Of a DNA stretch of 64,000 nt, positions 41,309 to 51,004 are shown piece by piece (within the stretch, counting starts at the first letter, position 1; every line of letters starts with the position of its first letter). The position numbers and the translations under genes were made by a program. The DNA is from Burkholderia pyrrocinia (GTDB lineage Bacteria > Pseudomonadota > Gammaproteobacteria > Burkholderiales > Burkholderiaceae), in NCBI RefSeq assembly GCF_001028665.1, contig NZ_CP011503.1:1240001-1304000 (forward strand). The letters are read 5' to 3'. The notes beneath the pieces are model-generated. The model did no database searches. It was given only the letters and a program-made list of their open reading frames with translations, and was not told the DNA's origin.

Positions 41309-41767
41309 ATGCCACGCATTCAGCCCTCATCTCCAGAAGCCAGTCGCCGAATGGCGAAGGTACGGCAAAAGGGAACCGGCGCTGAGATCGCATTGCGTCG
41401 AGAGTTGTACCGGAGGGGCCTGCGCTACCGAGTCGATTTCGAGGTGCTGAAGAAACCTCGTCGGGTCGCGGACATCGCCTTTCCGGGGCTAAGGATCGCC
41501 ATATTCGTCGATGGGTGCTTCTGGCACGGATGCCCCGAACACGCCACATGGCCGAAGCAGAACGCGGAGTTCTGGCTGCAAAAGATAGAAGCGAATCGGC
41601 ATCGGGATGCCGACACGAACGAGCGGCTTCGCAGCATCGGGTGGACTGTGTTGCGATTCTGGGAGCACGAGCCAGCGCCCAGTGCAGCTGACGCCATCGC
41701 GAACTTGGTGATCACGACCAGATTGACGCGCAGTGAATCACCAGCCAGCTCGAACCAAACAGACTGA
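41309..41767 (+). CDS. vsr: Vsr-type very-short-patch repair endonuclease
   Basis: 152 residues. Motifs are MAKVRQKGTGAEIALRREL (start of the fold), RVADIAFPGLRIAIFVDGCFWHGCPEH region (catalytic Asp about 52, FVDGCFWHGCP) and the C-terminal GWTVLRFWEHE. Vsr nicks T:G mismatches that arise by deamination of 5-methylcytosine, so it normally accompanies a Dcm-type enzyme, as here. It is 20 bp ahead of drmD on the same strand. Confidence 0.9.
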   Translation: MPRIQPSSPEASRRMAKVRQKGTGAEIALRRELYRRGLRYRVDFEVLKKPRRVADIAFPGLRIAIFVDGCFWHGCPEHATWPKQNAEFWLQKIEANRHRDADTNERLRSIGWTVLRFWEHEPAPSAADAIANLVITTRLTRSESPASSNQTD

Positions 41768-41787
41768 ACAGGAAAACGGTAGACCGC

Positions 41788-44700
41788 ATGGAAATTTCGA
41801 ACGTACAGAATAGCCAGGCCTACCGCGCCAGTCCTGAACCAGGCCAGTTGGTCGAGGTCAGGCGGCGTCAATGGGTCGTCGCAGATGTGACATCCTCAAA
41901 ATTCACCTCAATGTCAGCACCACAGAATGCAGTGACCCTCTCATCCATCGACGAGGATGGTCTAGGTGAGGAGCTTGAGGTCATCTGGGAGATCGAGCCG
42001 GGCGCGCAAATCATTGAGCGTGCTGGCCTGCCTTCGATCACCGGCCTGGATGACTCCGCCACCCTCGAAGCCTTTCTCGACGCTGTGCGTTGGGGTGCGG
42101 CGACTAATGCCGACAGAGGCTTTCTGCAAGCGCCGTTCCGCAGCGGTGCCAGCATTGAGGATTTTCAACTTGATCCTCTGGTTCGTGCCATCGACATGGC
42201 GCGGGTCAATCTTCTTATCGCCGACGACGTCGGTTTGGGCAAGACCATCGAGGCCGGCCTCGTCATCCAAGAAATGTTGCTGCGGCACCGAGCCCACACC
42301 GTCCTGATCGTCTGCCCCGCGTCGCTGCAAGAAAAGTGGCGCGTGGAGATGCTGGAAAAGTTTGGCCTCGAATTCCGCATCGTCGATACCGCCTATATCA
42401 AGCAGTTACGGCGAGAACGCGGCATCCACGCCAATCCCTGGACCTCCCATCCGCGCCTGATCACCTCCATGGACTGGGTCAAAAGCGGCGAAGGATTGCG
42501 CACCATGCGCGACGTCCTACCTGCACATACCAGCTATCCGCGCAAATTCGACATGCTCGTCGTCGACGAAGCACACAACATCGCCCCTGCTGCCGGTGCG
42601 AACTACGCACTGGAGAGTCAGCGAACGCGCTTCATTCGCTCGATCAGTCCGCACTTCCAGCATCGGCTGTTCCTCACCGCCACCCCCCACAACGGCTACA
42701 CCGAATCCTTCACTTCGCTGCTGGAGTTGTTGGACGACCAGCGTTTCGCTCGAAACATTCTGCCGGATGAAAAGCAATTGAGTCAGGTGATGATCCGCCG
42801 CCTCAAAAGCGATCTGGTCGATGCGGAAGGCAAGCCGCTCTATGCGCAGCGCAAGCTGCAAGCGCTGCTGGCCTCGTACTCCGCGCAAGAGCGCGCCATT
42901 CATCAGAAGCTGAACGACTACTGCGCGAGCCGTGAGCAGGATGCAGAGAAGGTCGGCAATGCCTTCGGCACGTCGTTCGTCAACCAGCTGCTCAAGAAAC
43001 GGCTCTTTTCTTCTCCAGCCGCTTTCGCCTCGACCCTGGAAAAGCACATTGCCAGTCTGGCCAATGGCAGCCAACGCAAAGACAAGGATGCGATGGCTGA
43101 TCGCATTTTGCGCAAGGCCATCCTGCGGGTCGATGAAGACTACGCCAACGACCAGGAGGTCGAAAACGCACAGTCCGAGGCCGTTGAAGAAGCCTCACGT
43201 CGCGCGCAACCGCTGACAGCAGACCAGCAACAAATGCTGAACGAGCTGCGGTCGTGGGCCCAAACGGCCAAGAACCAGGTCGACGCCAAAGCCAAGGCGA
43301 TCCTCGACTGGCTCACGACCAATCTCAAGACCGACGGTCAGTGGAATGAGCGCCGGGTCATCTTGTTCACCGAATACCGCACCACCCACCAGTGGATGCA
43401 CGAGATCCTAGCCAGCCACGATTTTGGTGGCGATCGACTGGCCATCCTTCATGGCGGCATGCCGCAGGATGAGCGCGAGAAGGTCAAAGCCGCCTTCCAG
43501 ACCTCGCCCAAGGATTCAGCGGTGCGCATCCTGCTGGCCACTGATGCCGCGTCTGAAGGTATCGACTTGCAGAACCACTGTAACTGCCTCATCCATCTGG
43601 AGATCCCTTACAACCCCAATGTGATGGAGCAGCGCAATGGCCGTATCGACCGGCACGGCCAGCGCCAGAAAGAAGTATTGATCTGGCACCCCGTCGATGG
43701 TGGCGAACATGGCAAAGCAACCATTGGTGGCCACGGTGACGACATCATCCGCGCACTGCGCAAGCTCGAATCCATGCGGGCGGACATGGGCAGCGTCAAC
43801 CCAGTCATCGCGCCGCAAATGTCGGGGCTGATCGAAGGCTCGCTCAAAGACCTCGATACCCGCCTCGCAGAAGCCAAGATCGCCAAGGCCAGGCGCTTTG
43901 TGCGCGCTGAGCGCGAACTGAAAGACCGAGTCGCCAAGCTGCACGAACGGCTCCTGACTACGCAGCAAGATTTCCATCTCACACCAGAGCACATCCTCAT
44001 GGCGGTCAAGACGGGGCTTGTGTTGGCAGGCCGCCCGCCGCTTGAACCTTTTGCCTTGGCTGATGCCCCGGCGGGCACCGTATTCAAGATGCCCACGCTG
44101 TCGGGCTCATGGGTGCGCTGCCTTGAAGGGCTTCGCCACCCCCACACACTGCAAATTCGGCCCATCACCTTCGATCATGCCGTCGCCACCGGGCGTGACG
44201 ACGTGGTGCTTGTTCACCTGAACCACCGGCTAGTGCAGATGTGCCTGCGATTGCTGCGCGCCGAGGTCTGGGCACAAGACGATGTGAAGAAGTTGCATCG
44301 CGTCACAGTCCGTTCAGTGCCAGATGCGCTTATCGACGGTCCTGCCGTGGTGGTCATCTCACGATTGGTCGTCACTGGCGGCAATCATCATCGCCTCCAT
44401 GAAGAGCTGACCGTGGCCGGAGGCTATCTGGGGGATAAATCCTTCCGCCGGGAAGAAGGCGTCACCAAAGTCCAGCAATGGCTGGATCAGGCGAAGCCAC
44501 TGATGGCCGCGGATTCGCTATTCGATGCCATCCGTGTGCGTTTCGACCGCGCTCAAAGCGCCATCCTGCAGTCGGTCGACGCCCGGTCTAAGGACCGGCT
44601 CAAGTTCCTGACCAACACCCTTCAATCCCGTAAACAGCAGGAAGTGGCTGACATTGGCACCGTGCTTGATGAGCTTGAAAAAGCCATCCAGGCCGAACTG

Positions 44701-44916
44701 AAAAAAGATCAGCAACCGGCGCAGCTTTCCCTGTTCTCGGAAGACGAACGAACACAGCTCCGGCGCGACACCGCCGCACTGGAAGCGCGTCTTGCCCGCA
44801 TTCCAGCCGAGCGCCTGCAGGAGGCTCAAGCCATCGAAACCCGCTACGCCAAACTTGATGACCGCACCTTTCCAGTCGCCGTGATCTTCATCGTGCCGGA
44901 AGGAAGTACGAGATGA
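41788..44916 (+). CDS. drmD: DISARM helicase-like protein DrmD (SNF2/RapA type)
   Basis: 1042 residues, SNF2-family ATPase like RapA. Motif I is ADDVGLGKTIEAGL (about 144-157), II VVDEAHNIAP (about 257), III FLTATPHNGY, V LATDAASEGIDLQ and VI NGRIDRHGQRQ (about 618). DrmD marks class 1 DISARM and is thought to remodel or sense DNA. It has an N-terminal SH3-like stretch (QLVEVRRRQWVVADV) and a charged C-terminal helical region. The stop overlaps the next start by ATGA. Confidence 0.9.
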   Translation: MEISNVQNSQAYRASPEPGQLVEVRRRQWVVADVTSSKFTSMSAPQNAVTLSSIDEDGLGEELEVIWEIEPGAQIIERAGLPSITGLDDSATLEAFLDAVRWGAATNADRGFLQAPFRSGASIEDFQLDPLVRAIDMARVNLLIADDVGLGKTIEAGLVIQEMLLRHRAHTVLIVCPASLQEKWRVEMLEKFGLEFRIVDTAYIKQLRRERGIHANPWTSHPRLITSMDWVKSGEGLRTMRDVLPAHTSYPRKFDMLVVDEAHNIAPAAGANYALESQRTRFIRSISPHFQHRLFLTATPHNGYTESFTSLLELLDDQRFARNILPDEKQLSQVMIRRLKSDLVDAEGKPLYAQRKLQALLASYSAQERAIHQKLNDYCASREQDAEKVGNAFGTSFVNQLLKKRLFSSPAAFASTLEKHIASLANGSQRKDKDAMADRILRKAILRVDEDYANDQEVENAQSEAVEEASRRAQPLTADQQQMLNELRSWAQTAKNQVDAKAKAILDWLTTNLKTDGQWNERRVILFTEYRTTHQWMHEILASHDFGGDRLAILHGGMPQDEREKVKAAFQTSPKDSAVRILLATDAASEGIDLQNHCNCLIHLEIPYNPNVMEQRNGRIDRHGQRQKEVLIWHPVDGGEHGKATIGGHGDDIIRALRKLESMRADMGSVNPVIAPQMSGLIEGSLKDLDTRLAEAKIAKARRFVRAERELKDRVAKLHERLLTTQQDFHLTPEHILMAVKTGLVLAGRPPLEPFALADAPAGTVFKMPTLSGSWVRCLEGLRHPHTLQIRPITFDHAVATGRDDVVLVHLNHRLVQMCLRLLRAEVWAQDDVKKLHRVTVRSVPDALIDGPAVVVISRLVVTGGNHHRLHEELTVAGGYLGDKSFRREEGVTKVQQWLDQAKPLMAADSLFDAIRVRFDRAQSAILQSVDARSKDRLKFLTNTLQSRKQQEVADIGTVLDELEKAIQAELKKDQQPAQLSLFSEDERTQLRRDTAALEARLARIPAERLQEAQAIETRYAKLDDRTFPVAVIFIVPEGSTR

Positions 44917-46937
44917 GTCGTGGGGTTAGCTACACGCTCTGCGCGTTCTTGAGCGCAGATGAAGCCCTGTTGCTTGGCGAGCTCACCGACTCAGTCGCCT
45001 CGACAGGCATTCAGAGCACACGCACGACTCAGATCGAGACCTGGAAGTCCCAGATTGCGCTTTTGAGGCGTTGCGCAGACGAACTGATCGAACGGCGTGA
45101 GGCTGCCAAGGATTGGCACTTGGTCCTGGAGTACGAGCTACCACGTAGACAGAAGCGTCCGGATGCAGTCTTGCTTGCCGAGGACGTGATCCTGGTGGTC
45201 GAGTTCAAGGTCGGCTCTCCGTCTCACGATGCGTCGGCCCGCTGGCAAGTAGAAGACTATTGCTTGAACCTTCGTGATTTCCATGCTGGTAGCACCGGGC
45301 GCGCGATCGTGCCGGTGCTTTGCGCCACGGCCGCACCAAGTGCCAAGGATTCGAGAGCCCCGACTTCGGGTCCATGTGTTGCACCGATACGGCTCGCCAA
45401 TGCCAGCGATCTGACCGCAGTGCTGTTGTCTGCCTACTCGGCGCAACACGATCCTGACCGATCGCCCATTGATGTCGATTCCTGGGTCGGCGCACCGTAT
45501 CGCCCCACGCTGTCGGTCATCGAAGCGGCCGAACGACTCTACGAAAACCACGACGTTCGCGAGATCAGCCACAGCTATGCCAGCAACCTGGACGCAACGA
45601 CGGACCTGTTGGCAGAAGTAATCAGAGAGGCGAGAACGTTAAACCGACGCTATGTGTGCTTCGTCACCGGTGTGCCGGGGGCCGGCAAGACGCTGACCGG
45701 GCTCAATGTCGTTCATGATCCCTCCCTGCGTACTGAGGGCGGCCCTTCAGGGATTTTCTTGTCTGGCAACGGCCCCCTAGTCAAGGTCGTGCGTGAAGCC
45801 TTGGTCTTGAGTCAGCAGCGCGCCGGACGTCGGCGCCAGGATAGTGCCCACGAGGTCTCGACCTTCATCCAGAACGTCCACCAGTTTTTGCGTTACCACC
45901 GCGAGAATCCCGCGGCACTCCCGCACGAGCATGTCGTCGTCTTCGATGAAGCCCAACGCGCATGGGACCGTGAGCAGATGCTACGCAAGCAAGGCGTGGA
46001 CACGTCTGAGGCCGCCGAACTCTTCGACGTAATGGATCGATTGGACGGATGGGCCGTGATCATCGCCCTGGTTGGCGGCGGGCAAGAAATCTTCCTCGGC
46101 GAGGCAGGATTAGAGGAATGGGGGCGTGCTGCCGCTGCTCGGCCGCATTGGCGAGTCGTCGCCTCTCCCGAGGTTGTATCCGGTGGTGCCAGCGTATCTG
46201 GGCACCGCTTGTTTGGCGAAGGCGTTCCTCCAGGCATTGAGTTTCGGCCGGAGCCCTTGGCTCACCTGAGCGTCGGGGTGCGGAGCTTTCGGGCTCAACG
46301 GCTGGCGGAATGGGTTGATGCCGTACTCACCCTTGATGCAGAGCGGGCGCGGTCACTCCTACCCGATCGCAGGGAGTTCCCACTCAATTTCACACGTAGT
46401 CTCGACACCGTCAAGGCGTGGTTGCGGGCCAGGAGCGCACCGGAAGACGGACAGCGTGCCGGTTTGATCGCCACGTCAGAGGACCAACGCCTACGGGCCT
46501 ATGGCCTAGAGCGGTCCAGCGCTTTTCGACTGGATTACTCGTTCGAGAAGTGGTTTCTCATGCCTCCAACGGATGTTCGTTCAAGTCATGCACTCGAAGT
46601 TGCGGCGTCCGAGTTCGAATGCCAAGGGCTCGAGCTCGACTGGGTGGGGCTGTGCTGGGGCGGAGACTTGACCCCCTCCAACCCGGACGACTGGGAATAC
46701 CGGAAGTTTCGCGGCAGCACGTGGCAACAGGTACGCAGCGATGCCGAGCGAACCTTTGTACGCAATCGTTATCGCGTTCTGCTCACCCGTGCACGGCTCG
46801 GCTTGGTCATCTGGATTCCACCTGGCAACGCAGACGACCCCACCCTGGACCCGGCCAGATTCGACCGCACCGCGCAACTGTTGCAGGCCGCTGGCGTGCC
46901 CGAGCTTCAACAAGAATTCGAAGGAGCTCACCCGTGA
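44913..46937 (+). CDS. Nuclease-helicase fusion (PD-(D/E)XK-like + DUF2075) within DISARM
   Basis: 674 residues. Near the N-terminus, RPDAVLLAEDVILVVEFK (about 79-97) matches the D...ExK core of restriction-like nucleases. A P-loop ATPase of the DUF2075/Schlafen-helicase type follows: Walker A GVPGAGKTLTGLN (about 253), Walker B VVVFDEAQRAW (about 345), and the UvrD-like end RYRVLLTRARLGLVIWIP (about 612). It is not one of the five core DISARM genes. It is bounded by ATGA and GTGA overlaps with drmD and drmMI, so it is co-translated and probably works with them. Confidence 0.8.
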   Translation: MSRGVSYTLCAFLSADEALLLGELTDSVASTGIQSTRTTQIETWKSQIALLRRCADELIERREAAKDWHLVLEYELPRRQKRPDAVLLAEDVILVVEFKVGSPSHDASARWQVEDYCLNLRDFHAGSTGRAIVPVLCATAAPSAKDSRAPTSGPCVAPIRLANASDLTAVLLSAYSAQHDPDRSPIDVDSWVGAPYRPTLSVIEAAERLYENHDVREISHSYASNLDATTDLLAEVIREARTLNRRYVCFVTGVPGAGKTLTGLNVVHDPSLRTEGGPSGIFLSGNGPLVKVVREALVLSQQRAGRRRQDSAHEVSTFIQNVHQFLRYHRENPAALPHEHVVVFDEAQRAWDREQMLRKQGVDTSEAAELFDVMDRLDGWAVIIALVGGGQEIFLGEAGLEEWGRAAAARPHWRVVASPEVVSGGASVSGHRLFGEGVPPGIEFRPEPLAHLSVGVRSFRAQRLAEWVDAVLTLDAERARSLLPDRREFPLNFTRSLDTVKAWLRARSAPEDGQRAGLIATSEDQRLRAYGLERSSAFRLDYSFEKWFLMPPTDVRSSHALEVAASEFECQGLELDWVGLCWGGDLTPSNPDDWEYRKFRGSTWQQVRSDAERTFVRNRYRVLLTRARLGLVIWIPPGNADDPTLDPARFDRTAQLLQAAGVPELQQEFEGAHP

Positions 46938-49900
46938 GCCAAGACAACCATCACGATTGGCTATCGCTGATCGAAATCTCCGGCCCTTTCCTCGCCGTTC
47001 CCGTTCTGAAGGAAGCCTTTCCACAAGGCCTGGAAGAACTCGATGCCACCAAGCGCAAACGGCTGCGCCAAGCCTACGAGGAATGGCGCGAAGCGCTGGA
47101 GCTGGAAGACCCGCAGTTCAACGAATTGCACAGTGCGTGGATCGACGAGGTGCTGTCGCGTGGCCTTGAGCTCGACGAAGACGGCAAAGGCGACGTCCTC
47201 AAGCGCGCCGACTGGTGCGCCGCCAACCTCCAAGCCAGCTTGCCCGAACACGGCGTGACGCTGTCGCCCGATCTTGCGGTGATCGACGAGCAACGTGCCA
47301 ACAAGCCACTGCTGCTGATCCAAACCTATGCGCAGGACGTCGATCTAGATGCCACTCTGAAGCAAGACGGCTGGGCTGCCACACCCGCCGATCGCATGGT
47401 TGCTTTGTGCCGTTCGCTGGGTTGTCGACTCGGGCTGGTGACCAACGGCGAGCGCTGGATGCTGGTGGATGCCCACGTGGGTGCCGTCACCACCTTTGCC
47501 AGTTGGTATGCCCGCATCTGGAGCCAGGAGCCCATTACCCTGCAGGCTTTCGTGCACCTGCTCGGTATTCGTCGTTTCTTTGTCGACGAAACCGAACAAC
47601 TGCCTGCGCTGTTCGATAGTTCCTTGAAGTTCCAGGACGAAGTTACCGACGCCCTGGGTGAACAAGTACGCCGCGCCGTCGAAGTCTTGATTCAAACACT
47701 CGACAAAGCCGACCAGGACCGTAATCGAGAGCTCCTGCACGACGTCAAAGAACCCGAGCTGTATGAGGCCGCGCTGACGGTGATGATGCGCTTGGTGTTC
47801 CTGCTCTCCGCCGAAGAGCGGGGCCTGCTCCTGATGGGCGACGAGCGCTACGAAGCCAATTACGCGCTCTCCACCTTGCGCATGCAGTTGCGCAAAGAGT
47901 CCGAGGAAATTCTGGAGCGCCGATGGGACGCTTGGTCGCGCCTGCTGGCGATCTTCCGCGCGGTGTTCGGCGGCATTGAGCACGAAAACCTGCGCCTGCC
48001 AGCCTTGGGCGGTTCGCTCTTCGATCCGGACCGTTTCCCCTTCCTCGAAGGTCGGGCGAAAGGCTCGAACTGGCGCAGCGATGCAGCCAAGCCACTACCC
48101 ATCGACAACCGCACCGTGCTGCTGTTGCTGGAGGCCATTCAGCAATTTCAGGGGCGCGCGCTGTCCTATCGCGCGCTGGATGTCGAACAGATCGGCTACG
48201 TGTATGAAGGTTTGCTCGAACGCACCGTCAAACGCACTGATGAAGTCACGCTGGAACTGGATGCCACCAAGAATGCCAAGACCCCATGGGTCAAGCTAGC
48301 CGAGCTGGATTCGGCACGTTTGGATGGTGGAGCGCAACTGGCCGCGTTGCTGCAAGAACGCTCCGGCAGCTCTGCCAGTCGGGTGCGCAATGATCTGGCC
48401 AAACCCGTCGACGACACTCTGGCCGACCGCCTGCTGACCGTATGTCAGGGCGACACCAAGCTCCGCGATCGCGTCAAACCCTATGCCCATCTGCTGCGCA
48501 CCGATCCATGGGGTTATCCGCTGGTGTATCCCGCTGGGGCATTCATCGTAACCACAGGTTCCGACCGGCGCGAATCCGGCACCCACTACACTCCGAAATC
48601 GCTGACCGAAGCGATCGTTACCGAGACCCTCACGCCGGTGGCCTATGTCGGTCCAGCAGAGGGAACGCCGCGCGAGCAATGGGTGCTGAAATCCCCCACC
48701 GAATTGCTCGACCTCAAGATCTGCGACCCTGCCATGGGCTCGGGCGCGTTCCTGGTGCAAGCCTGCCGTTGGCTGTCTAATCGCCTTGTTGAGGCTTGGT
48801 CACAGGTCGAGTCTACGGGTAAAACCGTGAGCGTGGATGGTAAACTTCTGGAAGCAGGATCTGCCAAGGAACCTCTGCCTCGCGACAGTGAAGCCCGTAC
48901 GGTGATTGCACGCCGCCTCATCGCTGAGCGTTGCCTGTACGGCGTAGACCTGAATCCGCTGGCCGTAGAGCTTGCCAAGCTGTCTATCTGGCTGGTGACG
49001 CTGGCCAAGGGACGCCCATTTGGCTTTCTTGACCACAATCTGCGCTGCGGTGACAGCCTGCTCGGCATCCACAGGCTGGATCAGCTCACTGAGCTTTCGA
49101 TAGCACCCAACGGAAAAGGCCAACAGCGCCTGTTCGGTCAGAATATTGAGCGAGCGGTTCACGAGGCGATTGAGTTGCGCCAGCGGTTGCGCGAGACGCC
49201 GATCCGCGACATTCACGACATTGAGGTCATGGCACGTCTGGATGCCGATGCGCGACAGAAGCTCAACGTGGCAGAGCGACTGGCCGACGCTTTTATCGGC
49301 ACCGTCTTCACACCCGAAGCCACGCGCACGCAAGAGACTCGCCTCTCGGCGCTGGCCATCCAGGCGGATCGCATAGCACGCGGTGACGCCGAAACGCTGG
49401 AGGCCGCGAAACGCCAAGTCGCTCACGACCTTGCCTTGGATCTGCTCCCAGGCAAGCCACCGCGCCACCCCATCCATTGGCCACTCGAATTCCCCGAAGT
49501 GTTCCAGCGAGAGAACGGTGGGTTCGATGCGTGGGTCAGCAATCCGCCTTTCATGGGCGGGCGCAAAATCTCGTCGAACCTGGGCGACTCCTACGAGAAG
49601 GCCCTTAAAAGGCTTCTTCTTGATGGGGCCAAGGGTTCTGTGAACTTGGTTGCGTACTTTCTCGTCCGCTCGCTCCGACTACTTCGGAGCACTGGTGTCG
49701 CCGGATTTATTGCAACGGACTCGATCACTGAGAGCGACACGCGAACTCAGGTTCTGACACGTGTATTCGAGCAAACGACGACGTTCTTTGCTCTCTCGTC
49801 CTTCCCTTGGCCGGGGACGGCTGGTGTCTATGTTTCCGTACTCGTGTTCAGCCTGCGAACATGGAAGGGAACTGTGATGCTGGATGGTGAGCAAGTCCAG

Positions 49901-51004
49901 TCGATTTCGACGATGCTTGAACCAGGCTCGGAACTCCCTGCTCCACATCCGCTCGCTTCAAATTTAGGCTTTTGTTCGGACGGAGTGAAAGTCCAGGGTA
50001 TTGGGTTTGTCCTAGACGAGACTGAAGCAGCTTCGATTCTCAAGAAGGAACCGGCATCAAGCGAAGTGATCACCAAGTACATCGTTGGTGATGACGTAAA
50101 CAACTGCCCTCGCCAAACCGGATCTCGACGGGTCATAAATTTCTGGACACGAGAAAAACACGAAGCTGAGAATTTCAAGACGGCGTGGGAAATCGTAGTT
50201 GAGCGAGTCCGCCCGTACCGGGACTCACTCACGCGCCAAGTTCACGAAAGCTGCTTCTGGAAGTTCTGGGATCGTCGAGAAGTATTCCACAATCGAATTC
50301 GTCAGCACGGAAGAGTGCTCGTGACCTCCAAGTTGTCAAAGCATTTCTGCATAACTTTCGGAGACCCGCGAAACATCTACTCGGAGAAGGTCAAGCTATT
50401 CGATTTTTCAACCCTCAGCGCTTTCGCGGTTCTTCAATCCGTCGCACATGCCGAATGGGCGCTTGTGTGGGGTTCGACAACGGGCGAAACGCCTGCATAT
50501 GTTGGAACGAGCTGCTTCGACACTTTCCCCTTTCCATCAAACTTTGTGATTGATGGAAGTCTCTCTCACGAGGCGATTGATTCCCGCCTTGAGACCATCG
50601 GAAAGACATATTTCGAGCATCGCGCTTCAATATGCGAATCTCGTCAACAGGGGTTTACTGCCGTCTACAATTTGGTGCATTCACGGGATGAGACCACCGA
50701 GGATATTATTCGCTTCCGACAGTTAATTGCAGAGCTTGATCGCGCCGTCATTGATACCTATGGGTGGCATGACATACAACTCAATCATCAATTCGTCGAG
50801 ACGAAGCGTGGTGTGCGGTTTGGAGTGGATAGTTCGTCTCGACTGGAAATTCTCAAGCGGCTAACGGAACTCAATCACGAGCGCTTCGACGCGGCGGCGA
50901 TTAGCAACGGAGAGTCGTCAGTTGCAAAGTCCAAACGCGGGCGTCGACCGAAGGCTATTTCATCGATTCCGTTGAATGATTTGTTTGCCGGAGACAACGC
51001 ATGA
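46934..51004 (+). CDS. drmMI: DISARM N6-adenine DNA methyltransferase DrmMI
   Basis: 1356 residues, like large type IIG/BREX-type adenine methyltransferases. SAM motif I is CDPAMGSGAFLVQA (about 597) and catalytic motif IV is NPPF (about 870). An N-terminal domain of about 500 residues and a C-terminal specificity-like region (about 1000-1300) flank the core. It marks host DNA as self in class 1 DISARM. The start is the GTG at 46934 overlapping the previous stop (GTGA), with AAGGAG ahead; a much longer upstream frame is only read-through inside the preceding gene. Confidence 0.9.
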   Translation: MSQDNHHDWLSLIEISGPFLAVPVLKEAFPQGLEELDATKRKRLRQAYEEWREALELEDPQFNELHSAWIDEVLSRGLELDEDGKGDVLKRADWCAANLQASLPEHGVTLSPDLAVIDEQRANKPLLLIQTYAQDVDLDATLKQDGWAATPADRMVALCRSLGCRLGLVTNGERWMLVDAHVGAVTTFASWYARIWSQEPITLQAFVHLLGIRRFFVDETEQLPALFDSSLKFQDEVTDALGEQVRRAVEVLIQTLDKADQDRNRELLHDVKEPELYEAALTVMMRLVFLLSAEERGLLLMGDERYEANYALSTLRMQLRKESEEILERRWDAWSRLLAIFRAVFGGIEHENLRLPALGGSLFDPDRFPFLEGRAKGSNWRSDAAKPLPIDNRTVLLLLEAIQQFQGRALSYRALDVEQIGYVYEGLLERTVKRTDEVTLELDATKNAKTPWVKLAELDSARLDGGAQLAALLQERSGSSASRVRNDLAKPVDDTLADRLLTVCQGDTKLRDRVKPYAHLLRTDPWGYPLVYPAGAFIVTTGSDRRESGTHYTPKSLTEAIVTETLTPVAYVGPAEGTPREQWVLKSPTELLDLKICDPAMGSGAFLVQACRWLSNRLVEAWSQVESTGKTVSVDGKLLEAGSAKEPLPRDSEARTVIARRLIAERCLYGVDLNPLAVELAKLSIWLVTLAKGRPFGFLDHNLRCGDSLLGIHRLDQLTELSIAPNGKGQQRLFGQNIERAVHEAIELRQRLRETPIRDIHDIEVMARLDADARQKLNVAERLADAFIGTVFTPEATRTQETRLSALAIQADRIARGDAETLEAAKRQVAHDLALDLLPGKPPRHPIHWPLEFPEVFQRENGGFDAWVSNPPFMGGRKISSNLGDSYEKALKRLLLDGAKGSVNLVAYFLVRSLRLLRSTGVAGFIATDSITESDTRTQVLTRVFEQTTTFFALSSFPWPGTAGVYVSVLVFSLRTWKGTVMLDGEQVQSISTMLEPGSELPAPHPLASNLGFCSDGVKVQGIGFVLDETEAASILKKEPASSEVITKYIVGDDVNNCPRQTGSRRVINFWTREKHEAENFKTAWEIVVERVRPYRDSLTRQVHESCFWKFWDRREVFHNRIRQHGRVLVTSKLSKHFCITFGDPRNIYSEKVKLFDFSTLSAFAVLQSVAHAEWALVWGSTTGETPAYVGTSCFDTFPFPSNFVIDGSLSHEAIDSRLETIGKTYFEHRASICESRQQGFTAVYNLVHSRDETTEDIIRFRQLIAELDRAVIDTYGWHDIQLNHQFVETKRGVRFGVDSSSRLEILKRLTELNHERFDAAAISNGESSVAKSKRGRRPKAISSIPLNDLFAGDNA

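Noticed and set aside
46418..46933. An upstream extension of drmMI that would make it 1528 residues
   Set aside because: It lies fully inside the preceding nuclease-helicase gene; the GTG at 46934 has an AAGGAG site and a GTGA overlap.
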